A DNA stretch of 64,000 bases from Pithys albifrons albifrons (taxonomy: Eukaryota > Chordata > Aves > Passeriformes > Thamnophilidae), in the NCBI RefSeq assembly GCF_047495875.1, contig NC_092462.1, positions 25,746,523 to 25,810,522 of the forward strand. Direction: 5' to 3'. How positions within the stretch are numbered: the stretch's first letter is position 1; every line of letters starts with the position of its first letter. The notes beneath the pieces were generated by a model that saw only the letters and a list, made by a program, of their open reading frames with translations, made no database searches and was not told the DNA's origin. Positions 59,099 through 64,000 of this stretch are shown here, piece after piece. The position numbers and the translations under genes are program-made.

Positions 59099-59756
59099 AC
59101 AGACTTCAGTGAGCGAAAAACTCAGTATTTGGTCCACCCTCGACAGAGTTACTTGCAAGACTTAACACACAGCACCTACTCTGTTTGGGGATTAATTGGA
59201 TAGCAGAGATGATGGTTTGTTGCTCATTAGGACACATTCCGAGCCAGCAGCCAACCAACACGTGGCAGGGCAGCACTGCTGCAGTGCTGCATACTTTAGG
59301 CTGAGCTGTAAGTGCTTTTGAGCAGAGTTTAGCAGCTGGCAAAATGAACAAAATACCACTGCAAATTAAGTAACACTTAAATTTCTTGTTCTTTCTGTTT
59401 CTTTAACTTGGAGTTTTTATTGCTTTTTTTTAATGAAGTCATTGCTTTTCACAAATAGTTTTGTGATTCAGGATGCTTACATGAAGTCTAGTGAGGCAAG
59501 GCAGCAGGGATTCCATACAGCATCCCAGTTTTGTATGTCCTTATCATTCACTTGCTGTATTGTTCTCCAGTTATGATTAAATTTTATTACAGTGTTTGGC
59601 AGACCTGTTGGAAAGCAAGACCAAAATTATAAACCCAAGCAAAACCAAAGTCTCAAACCGGAATTTTTAATACTGGATATTAAAAGTTGTTAAAAATTAT
59701 AAGGCCTTAGAAATTAGTTGGCAAAGTAGGGTTTTTAGTTGAGGTTTTTTTGGTTG

Positions 59757-59796
59757 GTTGGGTTTTTGTTGTTGTTGTTTATTTTGTGTTTTGTTT
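59757..59796. repeat. (GTT)n-rich tract
   Basis: ggttggttgg, then gttgttgttgtt and T-runs. On the minus strand it contains an AATAAA about 150 nt downstream of the stop codon of the ORF at 59927-60125. Confidence 0.6.
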
Positions 59797-59926
59797 TTTT
59801 AGCTAGCTTTAAGGGTCATTTCTTATCAGTGTGGCTTCTTCATAATACATTCTCTCCACCCTGTCACACATTAACAATATATTCTTGTTATAGTAATTTT
59901 GACTTCAATGTGTTTTAAGCAATACG

Positions 59927-60125
59927 TTATGAGTTGCTTTGATGTTTTAGCACCACCAGATCCTGAGGGTCCAAGATGTTGAAAGCAGGGTGATTTAAGT
60001 TAAAATAACTCTTAAAACTATCTTGGGCAAATTTGTGCACAGGAATGTCTTTTTCCAGTTGTAATTTCGAAGCTTGTGCATATTTTCTGTATATTGCTGT
60101 AGGTTTGTTTGTGCCTTTTACACGT
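59927..60125 (-). CDS. unidentified terminal-exon candidate, 65 codons
   Basis: On the minus strand a good acceptor (ttccttttcttacatttag) opens an exon at 60125. It encodes 65 residues in phase, with protein-like composition (for example TNKPTAIYRKYAQASK, then IPVHKFAQDSFKSYFNLNHP) and a TAA at 59927-59929. AATAAA occurs about 150 nt downstream on the same strand. I do not recognise the protein. It could be the last exon of an unannotated gene antisense to AIMP1, a decayed exon or retrocopy, or chance. The upstream exon has not been found. Confidence 0.4.
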
Positions 60126-61040
60126 CTAAATGTAAGAAAAGGAAACAACTTATTCTCCAGACGGAAAGCAGTGGATAATGGTATCAAATAAAAAATGACA
60201 CCTGCTAAAAACAGTCCATCAGGTTGGAAATAATGGAACTCTTGAGTTTCCTAGAGCCTCGAGGACTTGATGTTTCTGAATGAAGCATATTTGAGTGGGA
60301 AAACTGAAAAATAAGTTTAATTCATGAAGGTGTGTTCTTGTTGCTTTGACATTGTTATGACTCTAATTTAGTATGAAGTTCACCTGGGATTTCATGATCA
60401 AAGGAGCGCTAAGCAGTCCATGGATATTTCTTCATCCTTTTGATTTAGATGTTGTCTGTAATGGCTTTTCTCCTAACACTATCTGACTGAAGTCTATTGA
60501 ATACAGTATTGTTATTTCAATTAGATAAGTTATCTACCCTGCTAGTCATGCTTTGCAAAATCTTTTAAATCAAATAATACCATTTTCTTAAAATTATTTT
60601 TGAAAATCAAAAATTCATACATTCGAGTCTGCTGGAGTCTTTGACTTTCTGCTGACCTGGACGTTTCAGAATGTTATGTTTTCCTGAAAAGAGAACTATA
60701 AAACACCATGTGAGTAATGCACTGTCATGTGAGATGTATTGGTGCCATTCCTCCCTTTTCTTCCTGTTAGTTCTTTCTAAAGTTGCCTGCTTAATATGCT
60801 TGATAAAATCACATTCTTGAGGGGCAGGGTTCTACTTCAGGGAATGCTGAAATATATATACCTAACTGTAGAGTTCGTCACTGAAATTTCATGGTATGTG
60901 CTTGACACACTGAATTCTTTATTTAAGTGACACATCATCACAATAATTTGATTGCCATTTCCAAATTATGTCTTAACCTTTTTTTTGTTTTTGTCCCATA
61001 AACTCCATAGAGATCTGGTTGGTTTTAACTCTGAGGGTTT

Positions 61041-61058
61041 GGGAGGGGGGGGGGGGGG
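61041..61058 (+). repeat. G-homopolymer
   Basis: GGG, A, then 14 consecutive G. Prone to length variation and sequencing error. Confidence 0.9.
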
Positions 61059-62751
61059 TTCTTGTTTCTTAAATTCAGACTAAAGTAGAAAGTTAAAACT
61101 TTATATTAGTCTGTAATATATTGAGATACTCATTTCAGTTGGCATGAAACCTTAAAAACAGCTTCTGGAAATACTGTAAAAATGCCTCAAAGTATTTCTA
61201 TGTTTTTATTACACAGCATGTTTTGTCCTGTACAACCATGCTAGTTTGAATTACGATATGGTAAGAGATAACATAAAGTAATAATCAGTTGTAGTGTTTT
61301 GTGCTTTCCTTCTGAATCAATAAATCACTTCTGAAGTTGCTGCTTTATGTAAATTCACTAATTGACAGTAGAATCAAATAAGAAAACTATCAGTTTCTCA
61401 GCTTCACAGCCCCTTCCCCATTAAAGTACAATAAATAATTTTATGGATGTCATGTTACTCTGTTCATTTTTTAAGAAGTCTAAGGAAGCAGCAGACATAG
61501 CTTGACATCAGACCAAAGGGTGGATCCTGAACTGGCAGTAAAAACCACATATCAAGATCCAAAATAGGACATAAGTGTTATACAGGACCTGTCCAGACCA
61601 AGAATGTAAAGAAAAATTGAGGTTTTGGGTGCCTATAAATCCCACCTACTTCACAAGTCCCCATAAACATACTTGGGAAATACCTGTAAAATAAAAATAA
61701 CATAAAGCAGTTCTCATTAGAAGGGTTGATCAAGTGTCCAGGAAGACAAATCTGGTATTGACCATAATAATTTTAACTTCTCTGATTATGGTTTGGTTGC
61801 TGCATGTCACACCTATAATGTGAATGTATTCATTCATATTCGTCTCTTCTAAGGGGGAGTGTCTTAAAACTTAAGGAAGGTCAAATGCAAGACAACATAG
61901 ATAAAATTGAGGAGTCAGCATAGAGGGCAGCTGGTAGGAACATCAGATGAGAGTAAAGCAACAGCACCTTTTATTTCTCGTAGTGTTATGAGTTTCATGA
62001 TGTCAGTCCAGCAGAGACCCCCCAGAAATCTGTTTATTCTACCTGTATGGTTCTTACCTTTACCAAGAAACATCTCCCCTGTTAAATTTCCTGTCATACT
62101 GGGAGTTAGGGGGAAATCAGTATTTGTTTTTCATTTCCATGGTTACATTATTATTAAACAGTAAAGGAGTAGGAAAAAGGTCTCTGACTTTCCCCTCCTC
62201 CCCTTGATGTGATAGAAGCCATCTTTACTCATAATTTAATGTAATTTAAAAGAGATTTGGATGCTTCTCAAAACAGTTTTCTTCTTTATTTTTTATTATT
62301 TTTAATGTATCATTTTATATTTCTTTATGTATGCATGGGAAAAAGTGCTGTCTTTTTAAAAAAAATTCGTTTAAGGAAAATCTTAGTGACTGCAGATCAG
62401 TAAGTCATCAGTTGAAGTTTACACAGTTTTTTCTCTTGGGGAACAAGAAACTAGAGTGCTGTCTGCATTATGATGTTAGAAGTCAATTTATTCGGAGCGA
62501 GTGTGAATTTAATACATTGGTATTTTAGTTCACAGGTGGATTCTTTCTCCTGCTTTCCCTGTTAGCAGATCTTTTATGTGTATTTTGTTGTCCCAAATAA
62601 ATGCAGTTGAATATGTGGAAATAATACAGAAGGGTATGTTTTACTACATGTTTTTTAAAGTTAAATAAAACACAAGGATATAAAAAAGGACAATATCATT
62701 GGGTTTGTAACCCTGGGTGTAACAAAAAGACCTTAGCAGAAAAGTAGCAAA

Positions 62752-63062
62752 AGATCTCATTCATTCTCTGTTATATCTTAATCACTTCTGACAGATGTTT
62801 GCCTAACCTGTTTTTAAAACCTTCCAGTGATGGATATTCCACAGCCTGCAAAGGCTGTTCAGTCTATTACTGTCACTTGAAAATTTTCCAAAACTTAAAT
62901 CTTGCATTCTTTTTGATGTCTGCATCAGACCTGGTGAACAGTTTAGTCCCGTTCTCGTACCAACTTGCTTTGCGTCTGAAGAATGAGACCAAGTCTCCCA
63001 TCTATCTTCTCTTCTATAGACTAAACAACTACACTTCTTTCAGGCTTTTTGATCTTCTTTGA
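62752..63062 (-). mobile_element. old CR1/L3-type LINE relic
   Basis: Read on the minus strand it contains the usual order of late-CR1 landmarks: gtttagtctatagaagagaa, then gactgaacagcctttgcag, ggaatatccatcactggaag, gttttaaaaacaggttaggc and aaacatctgtcagaagtgat. It is heavily diverged and lacks a clear 3' end, so it is an ancient copy. Confidence 0.7.
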
Positions 63063-64000
63063 AGTGTCTTTAAAAAGTTGAGAGACAGGAAAGGGGAATC
63101 TGAACAAAGGCAAATCTCTGTGGCAGTTGTAAGGGGTCTTGAGTATGTATGAGTGCAATGTGAGTATTGCTTGAGCAGCTGAGGCAGTTTGCCTATAATA
63201 AAATGTGGCTAGTCAGGCCTTTCCTGACTTGCTTCTCCTTTATTTGCTCCTGTTTCCCTCATGCTTGTTTTCTAGAGAAAGTGCAAGTTTGAAATGATTT
63301 TTGTTTTTTGAACTGGAGTGGGGAGGCATGGCAAGGTAATAGTTCCCAGGTCAGAAGTTGTTCTCTAGTTTTTGTGGTGTGGTGTTGTGTAAATTGATTA
63401 AGTCATTAGTTGCTCTTTGGCAAATTGTCTTATGTTGAAGGCCATAATGAACATGAAACATTTTGCAAGCAGGTATTTTCCTCCTGAAAATATAGCCCCT
63501 GTGGTTCCTGTCAGCTGAATAGATCTGATAGATGGGACAAGGGAAAGTGAGTTTTGAGCATATTAAAACTGTGCTAGTTTGCTTGGGTAGTGTGATGGCT
63601 CCAAATGTTCTGAGATTCTAATTTCTTTGAAATCCTGGAGCAGAGCACCTCTCAGTTGTTTCCTTGCACATTTGTGATTTGTTTTGCTTCCTTCAGTTTG
63701 GTCATAGTATTTTCAGTTGGTTGGTGGCCTTCTGATAAGGGTAGGTCACTTGTTCTGTCTATGGAATCTGAACCCCCTTTATTGTCCATACAAGGTATCA
63801 ACATTAATACTGGTATGAATTACTTTAAAAGGCATAAGCAAGGAAATCGTGTATGCCAACCAGGATGAAAGATAAGGTTTCTCTAAAGTTCCATTTGTAA
63901 CTTAGAGTTATGATAGTCTGAAATTGATCCGTTTGGATAAATAAATGCATCAGTGAGCACCTATAAGAGTAATTATATTCACTTGTTGATGTGTGCTGTT

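Larger units (their letters stand above)
57961..64000 (+). other. AIMP1: probable AIMP1 intron 1 (incomplete)
   Basis: Apart from the CpG-island remainder, it holds the mosaic SINE (58725-59098), a (GTT)n-rich tract (59757-59796), the minus-strand terminal-exon candidate (59927-60125), a G-run (61041-61058) and an old CR1 relic (62752-63062). Other stretches are plain AT-rich sequence in which I see nothing. The intron assignment depends on the AIMP1 exon 1 call. Confidence 0.45.

Noticed and set aside
61217..61260. Exon-like 44-nt segment between tttttattacacag and gtaagag on the plus strand
   Set aside because: It does not encode the AIMP1 N-terminus and has no other support; such splice pairs occur often by chance.
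61915..62097. Minus-strand 60-codon ORF considered as an upstream exon of the 59927-60125 candidate
   Set aside because: No donor in a compatible phase could be recognised and no homology is evident.
57961..64000. Search for the AIMP1 coding start (MANNDAV...)
   Set aside because: No matching codons after an acceptor; the coding exons are presumably to the right of the window.

Overview
This is a 64 kb piece of a vertebrate nuclear genome, almost certainly from a bird. It is AT-rich and intron-dominated, with short exons bounded by GT-AG introns (one GC-AG), CR1 retrotransposon 3' ends, and one CpG island. Two SINEs combine a tRNA-Ile-like head with a CR1 3' tail, the architecture described for passerine birds (TguSINE1 type). 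Together with an RTE-like LINE resembling AviRTE and a tRNA-Gln SINE built from it, this makes a suboscine passerine the best guess. That lineage call is inference.

About 53 kb is the 5' part of one minus-strand gene, TBCK, encoding the TBC domain-containing pseudokinase. I located nineteen coding exons between 51903 and 4387. They join in frame without interruption and give residues 1 to 620 of a protein that is about 890 residues in mammals. They cover the whole kinase-like domain and the first two-thirds of the TBC Rab-GAP domain. The rest of the TBC domain and the rhodanese domain lie beyond the left edge. A non-coding first exon probably lies in the CpG island near 57.6 kb.

The CpG island (about 57.4 to 58.6 kb) looks like a divergent promoter. 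On the plus strand a probable non-coding first exon of AIMP1, the neighbour of TBCK in other vertebrates, ends at a donor at 57960/57961. The rest of the window would then be AIMP1 intron 1. Inside it, on the minus strand, an unidentified terminal-exon-like ORF (59927-60125) has a good acceptor and a downstream AATAAA.

The most interesting content is the mobile-element system. TBCK intron 12 carries a nearly complete 4.0 kb LINE (15010-19009, minus strand) flanked by a perfect 12-bp target-site duplication. Only one frameshift and one premature stop are visible in its endonuclease/reverse transcriptase reading frame. A SINE at 58.7-59.1 kb is a mosaic of a tRNA-Gln-like head, a middle segment, about 150 nt of that LINE's 5' UTR and its roughly 40-nt 3' UTR, the same layout as Bov-tA SINEs derived from BovB. 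A second SINE at 52.65 kb shares the head and middle segment but has a different 3' half, so the window shows two alternative tails on one SINE platform.

The remaining sequence is ordinary intron, with one CpG-dense intronic patch near 0.8 kb, simple repeats, older CR1 and MIR-like relics and a possible CTCF motif. I found no rRNA, functional tRNA, CRISPR array or bacterial feature.
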